A stretch of 64,000 bases of DNA from NCBI RefSeq assembly GCF_000761245.1, contig NZ_AWOR01000051.1, positions 1 to 64,000 of the forward strand, given 5' to 3'. Below the pieces are notes generated by a model. It made no database searches. It saw only the letters and a program-made list of their open reading frames with translations, and was not told the origin of the DNA. Origin of the DNA: Comamonas testosteroni. GTDB lineage: Bacteria; Pseudomonadota; Gammaproteobacteria; Burkholderiales; Burkholderiaceae_C. The first letter of the stretch is position 1; each line of letters starts with the position of its first letter. The translations under genes and the position numbers were made by a program. Below are positions 53,804-63,748 of this stretch, piece by piece.

Positions 53804-56308
53804 ATGCAACATCATCAGCATCGATCTTCTTCAGAATCAGTTGAGTTGGAAAACACCAAAACTGACGCCGAGCCTCTGCTGGATCCTGTTTGTGGCATGA
53901 CTGTCTCTCTACAGTCGCCCCATCGGATAGTTCACGAAGGACGGATCTATCGCTTCTGCAGTGACGGTTGCCAGCAAAAATTTGCTCATGGCCCCGCGCA
54001 ATTCATATCGAGTAACGAGCAGACTGATCACGCAGGAGGGGGCACAGTCTATGTATGCCCAATGCATCCTGAAGTCCATCAAGATCATCCCGGGCGCTGC
54101 CCCAAGTGCCAAATGAATTTGGTGCCTGAGGCCCAGTTGCTCAGCTCGCACGAACATGCTCATGTGGCTGCAAGTCATTCAGATCAGAAATCGTTTGATG
54201 ACTCGGGCGTGGTTCCGGCCGGAACGATCTATACCTGCCCGATGCATCCGGAGGTCCGGCAAGATCATCCTGGAAACTGCCCCAAGTGTGGAATGACTCT
54301 TGAGCCACTGATCCCGGTTGGAGAAGAGGACAACAGTGAGTTGCAAGACTTCCAACGGCGATTCTGGTGGACGCTGCCACTCACGCTGATTGTTACCACT
54401 CTGGCCATGTTCGGACACAAGTTCGGCTGGTTCACTATGCAGACCCAAACGTGGGTCGAGTTGGCACTTTCCCTGCCCGTGGTGCTATGGACGGGCTGGC
54501 CCTTTTTTGTTCGAGGCTGGCAGTCAATCATCCACCGCAGTCCGAACATGTGGACGTTGATCAGCTTGGGATCGGGAGCCGCCTTTGTCTACAGCCTCGT
54601 AGCGACGCTGGCGCCAGGCGTGTTTCCCGACTCGTTCGTATCTATGGGTCGTGTAGCGGTTTATTACGAGGCAGCGGTAGTCATCATTTCTTTGACGATG
54701 TTGGGGCAGATCATCGAACTGAAGGCTCGTTCTCAGACCTCGGCCGCTATCAAATCATTGCTTAGCCTAGCTCCTAAGACGGCAAGGCGTATCAATTCAG
54801 ATGGGAGTGAGGAAGATGTTCCCCTCAGCCACGTGCATGTCGGAGACCTGCTGCGCGTACGTCCAGGCGAGAAAGTACCCGTGGATGGAATTGTCACGGA
54901 AGGTCAAAGCGCCGTTGATGAATCGATGCTCACGGGCGAGCCAATACCTGTGACAAAGCGCGTTGACGACAAACTGATCGGCGCCACACTCAATACGAGT
55001 GGAGCTCTGGTCATGAGGTCAGAAAAGGTGGGGGCTGCCACCATGCTTTCCCAGATCGTTCAGATGGTTGCATCGGCCCAACGGTCGAAGGCACCGATGC
55101 AGCGAATGGCCGACGTAGTGGCTGGAAAGTTCGTTCTGGTTGTCGTGCTAGTCGCTGTAGTGACCTTCTTCGTCTGGGGAATTTTTGGCCCAGAGCCCAG
55201 TTGGGTTTTTGGGTTGATTAATGCCGTCGCGGTACTCATCATCGCCTGCCCATGTGCGCTAGGCTTGGCCACACCCATGTCAGTAATGGTGGCCACGGGG
55301 CGCGCTGCAGAGCAAGGCGTTTTGTTCCGTGACGCAGGCGCCATCGAAAAAATGCGCGAAGTGGATACGATCATCGTAGATAAAACGGGCACCCTTACAG
55401 AAGGTCGGCCTGCGTTCGATAAAGCGATTCCTGCTCCAGATTTCACCGCTGACGAAGTTTTGAGGCTTGCCGCTAGCTTGGATCAGGGTAGCGAGCATCC
55501 GCTTGCGGACGCCATCGTCCGAGCTGCACGTGAACAAGGCTTGCAACTCGCTAAACCTGTGGACTTCGATTCCGCCAGCGGTATTGGTGTACGTGGAACC
55601 GTTGAGGGGCGGCGCTTGGCATTAGGCAACACCACACTGATGGCTCAAGAAGGCGTTTCTGTATCTTCCTTGCAAGCGGACGGAGAACGCCTGCGAGGAG
55701 AGGGTGCAAGCATCATGCATTTAGCGGCTGATGGGAAGTTCGCAGGCATCCTGGCAGTAACAGACCCTATCAAAGCTAGCACTTTGGATGCCATTCAAAC
55801 ACTTCATGCAAGCAGCTTGCGAATTGTCATGGCAACGGGAGATGGTCTGACCACAGCCAAGGCTGTTGGTGCCAAGCTTGGAATTGATGAAGTCCATGGC
55901 GAAGTCAAGCCCGCCGACAAGCTAGCTCTCGTGGAGCGATTGCAAAGTGAAGGCCATGTGGTTGCCATGGCTGGTGACGGGATCAACGATGCGCCAGCCT
56001 TGGCAAAAGCTGATGTAGGTGTAGCCATGGGAACAGGGACTGACGTAGCAATGAACAGCGGTCAGATCACGCTGGTCAAGGGTGATTTGCGTGGCATTGC
56101 CCAGTCTCGTGAAATCTCAACTGACACAGTGCGCAATATGCGACAGAACTTGCTGTTTGCCTTTATCTACAACGGAATTGGTGTGCCAATTGCAGCGGGA
56201 GTTCTGTATCCGTTCACAGGGTGGCTTCTGTCGCCAATGATCGCGGCACTTGCTATGAGCCTGAGTTCGGCGTCTGTGATCTTCAATGCACTGCGTTTAA
56301 GAAGGTAG
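53804..56308 (+). CDS. copF: Copper-exporting P1B-type ATPase
   Basis: An 834-residue P-type ATPase. The N-terminus has a YHS-like domain (LDPVCGMTV at 26-34, [12 protein letters not shown]) and two heavy-metal-binding domains, [15 protein letters not shown] (from about 82) and [15 protein letters not shown] (from about 142), instead of HMA domains. Core motifs are [12 protein letters not shown] in [13 protein letters not shown] (about 481), the phosphorylation motif DKTGTLTE (about 525) and [10 protein letters not shown] (about 723). The C-terminal YN and MSxSS helices fit Cu(I) export. It sits behind a MerR-type promoter. Confidence 0.9.
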   Translation: MQHHQHRSSSESVELENTKTDAEPLLDPVCGMTVSLQSPHRIVHEGRIYRFCSDGCQQKFAHGPAQFISSNEQTDHAGGGTVYVCPMHPEVHQDHPGRCPKCQMNLVPEAQLLSSHEHAHVAASHSDQKSFDDSGVVPAGTIYTCPMHPEVRQDHPGNCPKCGMTLEPLIPVGEEDNSELQDFQRRFWWTLPLTLIVTTLAMFGHKFGWFTMQTQTWVELALSLPVVLWTGWPFFVRGWQSIIHRSPNMWTLISLGSGAAFVYSLVATLAPGVFPDSFVSMGRVAVYYEAAVVIISLTMLGQIIELKARSQTSAAIKSLLSLAPKTARRINSDGSEEDVPLSHVHVGDLLRVRPGEKVPVDGIVTEGQSAVDESMLTGEPIPVTKRVDDKLIGATLNTSGALVMRSEKVGAATMLSQIVQMVASAQRSKAPMQRMADVVAGKFVLVVVLVAVVTFFVWGIFGPEPSWVFGLINAVAVLIIACPCALGLATPMSVMVATGRAAEQGVLFRDAGAIEKMREVDTIIVDKTGTLTEGRPAFDKAIPAPDFTADEVLRLAASLDQGSEHPLADAIVRAAREQGLQLAKPVDFDSASGIGVRGTVEGRRLALGNTTLMAQEGVSVSSLQADGERLRGEGASIMHLAADGKFAGILAVTDPIKASTLDAIQTLHASSLRIVMATGDGLTTAKAVGAKLGIDEVHGEVKPADKLALVERLQSEGHVVAMAGDGINDAPALAKADVGVAMGTGTDVAMNSGQITLVKGDLRGIAQSREISTDTVRNMRQNLLFAFIYNGIGVPIAAGVLYPFTGWLLSPMIAALAMSLSSASVIFNALRLRR

Positions 56309-56622
56309 CGGTTACATTGGTGATTTTCAGTTTACTTACGCGGCCGTTCCGCTCAATGCCTCGGGGTCATTCATCGGGTGAATACAAGCACTGAGCTTGA
56401 TGGTGCCGGACTGCGCTCAAAACGTTTGAGCGTGCCTGAGCAAGAGGCTGGGAATTAACTACTGTAGCGGGACAGTCCAGTCGGTTTCCATACCGGAAAC
56501 CGAATGATTGTCAGTTGTTCTTTCTAAGGCAAGCCAGAATGGAATGCAGGCAGATGTTAGCCAGTCCGGTCAAACGAGCGAAGTTTATGCGTGCGCTTGA
56601 TGAATCTCCAGTCGTTGATGAT
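56309..56622. other. Gene-free spacer after the copper ATPase
   Basis: Contains CGCTCAAA/TTTGAGCG (56414-56432), and TCGGTTTCC-ATACC-GGAAACCGA (56481-56503). Bases 56471-56515 weakly resemble repeats A and C (CGAATGATTGTCAGTTG). An open frame at 56515-56757 overlaps the SprT-like gene and is not supported. Confidence 0.5.
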
Positions 56623-57447
56623 TTATTGAACGTCAAAACTTTTTCTGCACTCACCGCATATCAGCTTAATGCCCGGTTTTCCCCAGACGGATATCGAATC
56701 TTTGCAGCCGGTGCAACTGTATTTCACTCGGTTCGACTTGTTCGCAGGTGCAGTTAGTCCCCCCTCTTCATCGGTAGCGGTCGCGAAAGCTTGGCCGGCG
56801 GGCTTCAAAGCTTCTGCCAATGCGGGCATGCTGACCATCGGCGGCTTGCTGCCCTCAATTCCTTGAATGTGGTTGGCCATGCTGGCTTGGCCTGCAAGTA
56901 CGTGATCTACCGAAGGGAAACGATCGTACCAGCTGAGCTGAAACTTTGCCGTCAGCAGCTCCTGGCAAGCAGTCAGAAACCTGCCGCCTGCGACCGCGTA
57001 GTCCGCCATGCAATCACCGGTTCGCGCGCCACCGGGTTGCCCGGTGGAAGAGGGCATGAGCCCAATGCTTTCCATCTTTCGTGCCCATTCCTCGTTGTGG
57101 TACCGGCCTCGGCCTGGCTTGCCAAAGTGGTGCTGCCACAAGTGCGTCATTTCATGAACTTGGGTCTGGAGTGTTTCGATGATTGGTACCACAGCAAAGT
57201 AGGTCGGATTCATCGCAATCTCGTCGGTCGTTGAGCCGTCCACTGAGGCAAAGCGGGCAGCCGAGAAATATCCGAAAGTCCGCTTTTCCCGCTGCAGCGT
57301 AATCAAGCAGCTTGGAAGTTGCCCCTCAAACAGCCGCTCGTTGAAATGGTCGTAGGCCATCTGCAGCTCGTTGTAGGTTTCCTGCGTAGGTGCCAAGCGG
57401 GGTGAGGGCGTGGGCACAAGGTCAAGCTGGTTTGGCTGCTGGGTCAT
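56623..57447 (-). CDS. SprT-like zinc metallopeptidase-domain protein
   Basis: A 274-residue protein. Residues 20-140 form a SprT-like domain with the zinc-peptidase motif HEMTHLWQHH (near residue 100). The C-terminal part (240-274) has a CTGC ... CGEC zinc ribbon. SprT-like proteins resemble Spartan/Wss1, which act on DNA-protein crosslinks; proteins of this length occur on plasmids and ICEs with unknown roles. The ATG at 57447 directly abuts the palindrome 57448-57469, so the transcript may be leaderless; an in-frame TTG at 57462 is the alternative. Confidence 0.75.
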   Translation of the reverse strand: MTQQPNQLDLVPTPSPRLAPTQETYNELQMAYDHFNERLFEGQLPSCLITLQREKRTFGYFSAARFASVDGSTTDEIAMNPTYFAVVPIIETLQTQVHEMTHLWQHHFGKPGRGRYHNEEWARKMESIGLMPSSTGQPGGARTGDCMADYAVAGGRFLTACQELLTAKFQLSWYDRFPSVDHVLAGQASMANHIQGIEGSKPPMVSMPALAEALKPAGQAFATATDEEGGLTAPANKSNRVKYSCTGCKDSISVWGKPGIKLICGECRKSFDVQ

Positions 57448-57469
57448 ATTTGTATTGTGCAATACAAAT
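57448..57469. promoter_or_regulatory. Palindromic operator before the SprT-like gene
   Basis: ATTTGTATTG-TG-CAATACAAAT is a perfect dyad with 10-bp arms, placed between the SprT-like start and the vapB gene 64 bases away. Its regulator is not known; VapBC or an outside repressor are candidates. Confidence 0.65.
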
Positions 57470-57532
57470 CATCATTCACAAACATCCCGTCTGATGCGAC
57501 AATGCATCAAACTTGATGTTAAAGGAGTTGCC

Positions 57533-57748
57533 ATGAGATCGACCTTTACGATCGACGACGAAGTCGTGAACCGTGCCCGCGCTGTTGCAGCGCCCGGTAT
57601 TGCTGTGCCTGAACTGGTACGCCTGGCGCTTGAAACCTTCACTCGCGTCGAGGCAGGCAAGCGCTTGGCTGCCCTGGGCGGAAGCGCGCCAGACATGCCT
57701 GATGTGCCACGCCGTGGCAGCGCGGCAGATGCAGAAGGCTCTCGCTGA
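57533..57748 (+). CDS. vapB: VapB-type antitoxin
   Basis: A 71-residue protein with an N-terminal ribbon-helix-helix or AbrB-like start (MRSTFTIDDEVVNRARAVA) and a disordered C-terminal tail (DVPRRGSAADAEGSR) suited to block the toxin. AAAGGAG precedes the ATG. Its stop overlaps the vapC start (TGATG), the usual antitoxin-toxin order. Confidence 0.8.
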   Translation: MRSTFTIDDEVVNRARAVAAPGIAVPELVRLALETFTRVEAGKRLAALGGSAPDMPDVPRRGSAADAEGSR

Positions 57749-58134
57749 TGCCGGTGTCCGTTCTAGTCGATACATCGGTGTGGGTGAGGCATTTTCGGGA
57801 GGCAGACATTCACCTGCAGGAGCTCCTGGTGCAAGACAGCGTGCTGATGCATCCCATGGTGCATGCAGAGTTGGCCTGTGGCACGCCGCCAGCGCCGCGT
57901 GCCGATACGCTCGCAGCCCTGGCCATGCTGCGGCCGAGCCAGGAAGCTTCAATTCCCGAGACTTTGGCCTTCCTTGAGAAGAACAAGCTATTCGGTAAGG
58001 GCTGCGGCTTGGTAGATCTATCGCTGCTGGCCTCGACGCTAATCACACCAGGCGCTTTGCTATGGACTGCAGATCGACGCCTTGCTGAGTTGGCCGCTCA
58101 GCTTGGCGTGGCCTATGCCATACCAACACATTGA
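57748..58134 (+). CDS. vapC: VapC-type PIN-domain ribonuclease toxin
   Basis: A 128-residue PIN-domain protein. Acidic active-site residues are visible at Asp8 (VDTSVW), Glu41 (VHAELACG), Asp90 (LVDLSLL) and Asp109 (TADRRL). VapC toxins cut tRNA or rRNA and are held inactive by VapB. Their presence would stabilise the element. Confidence 0.9.
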   Translation: MPVSVLVDTSVWVRHFREADIHLQELLVQDSVLMHPMVHAELACGTPPAPRADTLAALAMLRPSQEASIPETLAFLEKNKLFGKGCGLVDLSLLASTLITPGALLWTADRRLAELAAQLGVAYAIPTH

Positions 58135-58299
58135 GAGTCGGGGAAGCCCTTCTTGGACTCTCGGATAAGCAGAGACCGCCATGCACTGCCTCCTGAACTT
58201 GCGCGGACAACGGCTAGACCTGCAGTGCTGCTCCTCAATCCGCAGCACTGATTAAGCGCTGCCAACATCCAGGTGCAAATCTGCATCAAGGCTTTTATA

Positions 58300-58315
58300 C
58301 TGTATGCCCATACAG
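58300..58315. promoter_or_regulatory. LexA box (SOS operator) before imuA
   Basis: CTGTATGCCCATACAG fits the CTGT-N8-ACAG consensus exactly and ends nine bases before the imuA ATG (58325). It indicates LexA control of the whole cassette. Confidence 0.85.
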
Positions 58316-58324
58316 GTAAAAGCC

Positions 58325-59125
58325 ATGAATGCCGCAACCCACTCCATCACACACGATCCCGGTGACTTTGACCGCTGGCATCTGCCGTCGCACCTTGCGC
58401 AGGCGGTTTGGCGCGGCACAGAGGTAGCACGCTCGACCGGGAGAGCTTTCCCTACTGGTTTTACGGAGCTCAATGCCGCGTTGCCCGGTGGGGGTTGGCC
58501 AACTCATGGCTTGAGCGAGTTGCTGCTGCCCCAGGCCGCGCTGTGTGAATGGCGGTTGCTCGGGCCAGCCTTGCCTGAGTTGCTGGCGGACAAGGGTAGT
58601 CGGGTCTATCTGGTTGCTCCTCCGAAGACTCCACTCGCAATGGGCCTTGCTCAGCTCGGCCTTGCCCCAGAGCAACTTGTCTGGATTGATGCCAAGGGGC
58701 CGGCTGAACGGCTGTGGGCCGCAGAGCAACTCATTAAATCTGAGCCAGACGGTGCTGTGATTGCTTGGCTTCCTCAAGCAAGGCAGGACCAGATTCGCCG
58801 TCTGCAGGTTCACGCGCATGCATGCGATGCACCAGTGTTCTTGATTCGTCCCGAGTCAGCCCTACGGGACGCCTCGCCGGCACCACTGCGGCTCTCTGTA
58901 TCTCTCGGCCAGGGCTGGGACATTGATGTGCAGATCCGCAAACGCCGGGGTGGTGCTGCCGTCGAAGTAATGCACCTGAGTGCTGTTCCGGGCAATCTGA
59001 ATTCCATCATTCCGCCTCGTATGCGCAACCTTGGCATTCCAGTGCCAAGCATTCCACAGGAGGTGCACCATGCATTGGGCAGCTCTCATACCCATATCGC
59101 TTCCAAGCTCCGCATCGCCCATTGA
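58325..59125 (+). CDS. imuA: ImuA, RecA-like translesion synthesis accessory protein
   Basis: A 266-residue RecA-fold protein. The signature ALPGGGWPTHGLSELLLP (near residue 55) is the degenerate P-loop region of ImuA. The ATG at 58325 lies just downstream of the LexA box; an in-frame ATG at 58304 falls inside it. ImuA assists the ImuB-DnaE2 mutasome after DNA damage. Its end overlaps imuB by 56 bases. Confidence 0.9.
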   Translation: MNAATHSITHDPGDFDRWHLPSHLAQAVWRGTEVARSTGRAFPTGFTELNAALPGGGWPTHGLSELLLPQAALCEWRLLGPALPELLADKGSRVYLVAPPKTPLAMGLAQLGLAPEQLVWIDAKGPAERLWAAEQLIKSEPDGAVIAWLPQARQDQIRRLQVHAHACDAPVFLIRPESALRDASPAPLRLSVSLGQGWDIDVQIRKRRGGAAVEVMHLSAVPGNLNSIIPPRMRNLGIPVPSIPQEVHHALGSSHTHIASKLRIAH

Positions 59126-60380
59126 TCTACAGTCGCTGGCGGTCTGGGCTTTGCAGTTCACGCCGCGCGTGGCCATGGTCGAAGAGGGCGTACTGCTGGA
59201 GGTCGAGGCAAGTATGCGGCTATTCGGCGGCACAGCGGCGTTGCATTCGCTGGTGGAGGCTGGGGCGCAAGAACTCGGAGCCAGCGTTGCATGGGCACCG
59301 ACAGGCCTGGCAGCACTTGCGTTGGCACGACAAGGTATGAGCGATGGGTTCCACGAGCCGTTGGTGCGCCTGCTTGATCGTCTGTTGCTGGAGCGAATTA
59401 CCGCAGTGGCCAAGCATCAGCCGACCTTGGCGAGGGTTGGATGCAGAACCCTTGGCCAAGTGCGTGCGCTGCCGCGCGGCGGCATCGTGCGTCGCTTCGA
59501 CAAAGAGCTTCTTGAAGCAATGGACCGCGCATATGGCCTGCGGCCAGAGGCTTACGCCTGGGCGACAGTGCCTGAGACCTTTCGAGCGCGACTGGAGCTC
59601 ATGTGTCGCGTGGATCTGGCACCTGCCATGCTTTTCGGAGCGCGGCGGCTGCTTCTGCAGATGGCGGGCTGGCTCAAAGCTCGTCAGCTGGGGGCTACTG
59701 CGTTCACATTGCGGTGGTGTCATGACGACATGCGTGCTCGCGATGCCGGTACCGGAGGCGAACTGACCATCCGTACAGCGGAGCCAACACAGAACGTCGA
59801 GCACTTCGCTCGGCTGCTCGGCGAGCATCTGGCCAAGGTCGAGCTGCTCGCACCCGCTGGTGAGCTGGAGATCCTGGCTACCGAGGTGCAGCCCATTGTT
59901 GAGGAAAGCCGCTCGCTGATCCCAGAGGTTGCAAATAGAGCTCAATCCACCAAGTTGGCCCTAGAGCGAATCCAGGCACGGCTGGGCGATGGCGCGGTGC
60001 GTCTGCCACAGCTGACGGCCGATCACCGTCTCGAATGTATGCAGGAGTGGGGCTCGACCGAAGCTCGCCTTGCTTCCAAGTCCGACCTTGTGCACGAGCT
60101 GCCGCTTCCCAGCTGGGTGCTGGACAAGCCCATACGCCTGATAGAGCGCGCCAATCGCCCGATCTATCAAGGGTCCTTGCAGCTGCTGCTTGGTCCTGAT
60201 CGAGTCGAGGGTGGCTGGTGGCATCGTGGCCATGAAGAGGGAAATGGCGAAGAAATCCCACTGAACGTGCAGCGTGACTACTGGGTTGCCCGCAGCGAGC
60301 ATGCAGGTCTGCTCTGGATCTTCCAGGCACGCCTCGCCGGCGACCAAACCGCCTGGTTCCTGCACGGGCACTACGCCTGA
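59070..60380 (+). CDS. imuB: ImuB, Y-family polymerase-like protein
   Basis: A 436-residue Y-family polymerase relative. It begins MHWAALIPISLPSS, has the AVWALQFTPRVAMVEEGVLLE region and lacks the catalytic acids, as in ImuB generally, which recruits DnaE2 and the sliding clamp. GGAGG lies before the ATG at 59070; ATG 59031 has none. The region where a clamp-binding motif is expected reads SRSLIPE rather than a clear QLPLW-like peptide. Confidence 0.85.
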   Translation: MHWAALIPISLPSSASPIDLQSLAVWALQFTPRVAMVEEGVLLEVEASMRLFGGTAALHSLVEAGAQELGASVAWAPTGLAALALARQGMSDGFHEPLVRLLDRLLLERITAVAKHQPTLARVGCRTLGQVRALPRGGIVRRFDKELLEAMDRAYGLRPEAYAWATVPETFRARLELMCRVDLAPAMLFGARRLLLQMAGWLKARQLGATAFTLRWCHDDMRARDAGTGGELTIRTAEPTQNVEHFARLLGEHLAKVELLAPAGELEILATEVQPIVEESRSLIPEVANRAQSTKLALERIQARLGDGAVRLPQLTADHRLECMQEWGSTEARLASKSDLVHELPLPSWVLDKPIRLIERANRPIYQGSLQLLLGPDRVEGGWWHRGHEEGNGEEIPLNVQRDYWVARSEHAGLLWIFQARLAGDQTAWFLHGHYA

Positions 60381-60395
60381 GAGAGTGCGACCGTC

Positions 60396-63300
60396 ATGGA
60401 AAACGTCCTGCCTGCCTATGCGGAGCTGCGGTGCATCTCCAATTTCACCTTCCTGCGTGGGGCCAGCCGGCCGGAGGAACTCGTAGAGCGTGCCCAGGAG
60501 CTCGGCTACAGCGCCCTGGCCATTACAGACGAGTGTTCGATGGCTGGTGTGGTGCGCGCACACGTTGCAGCCAAACAAGCGGGCTTGAAGCTGCTGATGG
60601 GCGCACAGTTCAGCATCCAGCCGCGTAATAGCAGCGAGGCACGATTCACCCTGGTGGCACTGGCCCAGAATCTCAACGGCTACGGCAATCTGTGCCAGTT
60701 CATCACCAAGCTGCGCCGCTCTTCCGAAAAGGGGACATATCGGCTCGATCTCGATGAGATCGATGGGAAGGAGCTTCGCGACAACCTGGTGCTGCTGTGT
60801 CCAGAGCGCTGCGCGACAGACCCACAGCTAGCCGCCATGGGCGGCTGGGCTTTGACACATTTCACGGGCCGCTGCTGGATTGGTGTGGATCTGGTGCGCC
60901 GGCTGGATGATGAGCTGTGGCTCCATCGCATGCGGGAGCTGTCCGATCTAACCGCATTGCCGCTCGTGGCCGTGGGCGACGTGCATATGCATGTGCGCTC
61001 GCGCAAACCCCTGCAGGACGTGCTGACGGCCACGCGCGTCGGCAAGCCGCTCACTGAATGCGGCTATGCGCTCCAACGCAGTGCGGAGCGGCACTTGCGC
61101 AGCCGGCTACGGCTGGCCCAAACATTCCCCGCAGAGCTGCTGGCTCAAACGCTGAGGGTCGCTGAGCGCTGCAAATTCAGTCTGGACGAACTGCGCTACC
61201 AATACCCTGATGAAGTCGTGCCTGCAGGGCACACGGCCGCCAGCTATTTGCGCCAGGCGACCTACGAGGGCGCAGGGCGGCGCTGGCCAGGCGGCATCCC
61301 AGAGAAGGTACAGCACCAGATCGAGCACGAGCTGGAGTTGATCTGCGAGTTGAAGTACGAACCGTACTTCCTCACGGTCTATGACATCGTGGCATTTGCC
61401 CGGTCGCGCAACATCCTCTGTCAAGGCCGGGGCTCCGCAGCCAACAGCGTAGTCTGCTACTGCCTGGGCGTGACGGAGGTAGATCCCGCGCGCATGTCCG
61501 TGCTCTTCGAGCGTTTCATCAGCCGGGAGCGCAACGAGCCACCCGACATCGACATCGACTTTGAGCACCAGCGCCGGGAAGAGGTCATTCAGTACCTGTA
61601 CCAGAAGTACGGCCGCGACCGCGCTGCGCTGACGGCTGCCGTCATTTCCTATCGGCCTCGATCCGCCATCCGCGATGTGGGCAAGGCCTTGGGCTTCGAG
61701 CTCGAAGTGGTCGACGCCATTGCCAAGGGTCAGCAGTGGTTCGACGGCCGCAGCATTCGTCAGGAACGTTTCGATGAGCTCGGCATGGACACGAGCTCGC
61801 TGGCGGTGCAGCAGCTCATCACCTTGACGGAGCAGTTGATCGGCTTCCCACGGCATCTTTCCCAGCACACCGGCGGCTTCGTGCTCACGCGAGATCTGCT
61901 GTGCAGGATGGTTCCAGTAGAAAACGCCTCGATGCCGGATCGCACAGTGATCGAATGGGACAAGGATGATCTGGATGCGGCAGGCCTGCTCAAGGTTGAT
62001 GTGTTGGCCCTGGGCATGCTGTCGGCCATCCGACGAGCATTGGAGTTCATCAGCCGGCGCCGTGGCTTCAATTTTTCGATGCAGGACATTCCTGCAGAGG
62101 ACAAGGCTACCTACGACATGATTTGCCGTGCAGACACGGTTGGCGTGTTCCAGATCGAGAGCCGCGCGCAGATGACGATGCTGCCACGCTTAAAACCCAG
62201 GCGCTTCTACGACCTGGTGATCGAGGTGGCCATCGTGCGGCCTGGCCCGATTCAGGGCGGCATGGTGCACCCGTATTTGCGCCGACGCCAGGGCATTGAC
62301 CCCGTGAGCTACCCGAGCGAAGCGCTAAAGGAGGCCTTGGGCCGCACCTTGGGCGTGCCCGTGTTTCAGGAGCAGGTCATGCAGGTGGCCATGCTTGCGG
62401 CAGGTTTCACTGCAGGCGAGGCCGATGGCCTGCGCCGAGCCATGGCAGCCTGGAAGCGCAAAGGTGGCCTCGAAAAGTATTACGACAAGATCGTGCACGG
62501 CATGACCTCACGCGGCTACGAGCGCGAGTTCGCAGAGCAAATTTTTGAGCAGATCAAAGGTTTCAGCGAATATGGGTTCCCAGAAAGTCACGCGGCCAGC
62601 TTCGCTCTGCTGGTCTATGCCAGCTGCTGGATCAAGCGCCATGAGCCTGCCGCATTCCTTGCGGCCATGCTCAACAGTCAGCCGCTGGGGTTCTATTCCG
62701 CCAGCCAGCTGGTCCAGGACGCGCGCCGCCACGGCGTCGAAGTACGACCTGTCGACGTGATGCACAGCGAGGTGGACTGTACGATCGAAGACATCGAATC
62801 CAAGCCAGCTGTTCGGCTTGGCCTGCGCCTTATCTCCAGCCTGCGCAGCACCAGCGCGCAGCGTATTGCACAGGAGCGTCATCGAGCACCGTTCGACACC
62901 GCTGAGCAACTTGCCATGCGTGTGCGTCTACAGCAACACGAGATGAAGGTTCTAGCGGCTGCAGGTGCCCTGGCCACGCTATCTGGGCACCGTCGCCAAC
63001 AGGTTTGGGATGCCGCAGCCATGCACGCCGCGCCAGAGCTACTAGAGGTGGCCACGGTTGACGAAGCTTTCCTGGAACTGCCGGCAGCGCCCGAGGGAGA
63101 GGAGGTGCTATGGGACTTCGCCTCGACAGGCCTGACGCTGCGCAGTCACCCCATGCGCCTTCTGCGGCCGCGGCTGAACAAGTACAAGCTCAAGACCTCC
63201 AGGCAGCTGCGCACTGTCGTCAGCGGCGAGCGAGTGCGGACTGCCGGCATCGTGACGCTGAGGCAACAACCGGGCACGGCCAACGGCACGGTTTTCGTCT

Positions 63301-63509
63301 CGCTGGAAGACGAGGAGGGCAGCACACAGGTCATTGTCTGGCGCGACGTGCGCGATGAGCAGCGCCAGGTGCTGCTAGGGTCACGCCTTCTTGCAGTCGA
63401 AGGGCGTTGGCAGCGCCAAGGACAAGTGTGCAACCTGATCGCTGAGCGACTGGCTGATCTGTCCCATCTCTTGGGCCGTCTTTCCACCGAGAGCCGAGAA
63501 TTTAAATGA
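60396..63509 (+). CDS. dnaE2: DnaE2/ImuC error-prone DNA polymerase III alpha
   Basis: A 1037-residue family C polymerase. The N-terminal PHP domain (YAELRCISNFTFLRGAS) lies at about 8-270, the catalytic PDIDIDFEHQRREEV motif near residue 383, and an OB-fold domain at the C-terminus (about 935-1010, VRTAGIVTLRQQPGTANGTV). The length fits the DnaE2 family (about 1050). It starts 15 bases after imuB and probably carries out translesion synthesis during the SOS response. Confidence 0.95.
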   Translation: MENVLPAYAELRCISNFTFLRGASRPEELVERAQELGYSALAITDECSMAGVVRAHVAAKQAGLKLLMGAQFSIQPRNSSEARFTLVALAQNLNGYGNLCQFITKLRRSSEKGTYRLDLDEIDGKELRDNLVLLCPERCATDPQLAAMGGWALTHFTGRCWIGVDLVRRLDDELWLHRMRELSDLTALPLVAVGDVHMHVRSRKPLQDVLTATRVGKPLTECGYALQRSAERHLRSRLRLAQTFPAELLAQTLRVAERCKFSLDELRYQYPDEVVPAGHTAASYLRQATYEGAGRRWPGGIPEKVQHQIEHELELICELKYEPYFLTVYDIVAFARSRNILCQGRGSAANSVVCYCLGVTEVDPARMSVLFERFISRERNEPPDIDIDFEHQRREEVIQYLYQKYGRDRAALTAAVISYRPRSAIRDVGKALGFELEVVDAIAKGQQWFDGRSIRQERFDELGMDTSSLAVQQLITLTEQLIGFPRHLSQHTGGFVLTRDLLCRMVPVENASMPDRTVIEWDKDDLDAAGLLKVDVLALGMLSAIRRALEFISRRRGFNFSMQDIPAEDKATYDMICRADTVGVFQIESRAQMTMLPRLKPRRFYDLVIEVAIVRPGPIQGGMVHPYLRRRQGIDPVSYPSEALKEALGRTLGVPVFQEQVMQVAMLAAGFTAGEADGLRRAMAAWKRKGGLEKYYDKIVHGMTSRGYEREFAEQIFEQIKGFSEYGFPESHAASFALLVYASCWIKRHEPAAFLAAMLNSQPLGFYSASQLVQDARRHGVEVRPVDVMHSEVDCTIEDIESKPAVRLGLRLISSLRSTSAQRIAQERHRAPFDTAEQLAMRVRLQQHEMKVLAAAGALATLSGHRRQQVWDAAAMHAAPELLEVATVDEAFLELPAAPEGEEVLWDFASTGLTLRSHPMRLLRPRLNKYKLKTSRQLRTVVSGERVRTAGIVTLRQQPGTANGTVFVSLEDEEGSTQVIVWRDVRDEQRQVLLGSRLLAVEGRWQRQGQVCNLIAERLADLSHLLGRLSTESREFK

Positions 63510-63742
63510 GGATCGGGCATGATTGGCGACCTATGAAATTCAAAGCAAATACAAGCGAAATCGCACCATCAGCTGTACTTCGCTACGGGACCTGGTTGGG
63601 TTACTTAGAAAATATGGATCTGCCTTTTACACCGGAAAACTACAAAATTACTCAAGTAGCAGATGACCGTTGGAGCGTCACCGATCTTGCTGGCAAGCAG
63701 GTCTACCTCGGTATTGGGCCTGTGGAGCTGGTGGCGGCCTAG
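63506..63742 (+). CDS. Small hypothetical protein coupled to dnaE2
   Basis: A 78-residue protein whose ATG overlaps the dnaE2 stop (ATGA at 63506-63509). A later ATG at 63533 lacks a ribosome site. The chain is beta-rich (VADDRWSVTDLAGKQVYLGI) with no motif recognised. The coupling suggests a fourth mutasome-operon gene, but it could be a chance open frame. Confidence 0.45.
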   Translation: MRIGHDWRPMKFKANTSEIAPSAVLRYGTWLGYLENMDLPFTPENYKITQVADDRWSVTDLAGKQVYLGIGPVELVAA

Positions 63743-63748
63743 ACGCAA

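Noticed and set aside
53625..53900. 91-residue open frame before the copper ATPase
   Set aside because: It overlaps the ATPase start and the MerR-type promoter and has no family signature.
56515..56757. 80-residue + strand open frame
   Set aside because: It overlaps the SprT-like gene's 3' end and consists partly of repeat-like sequence.
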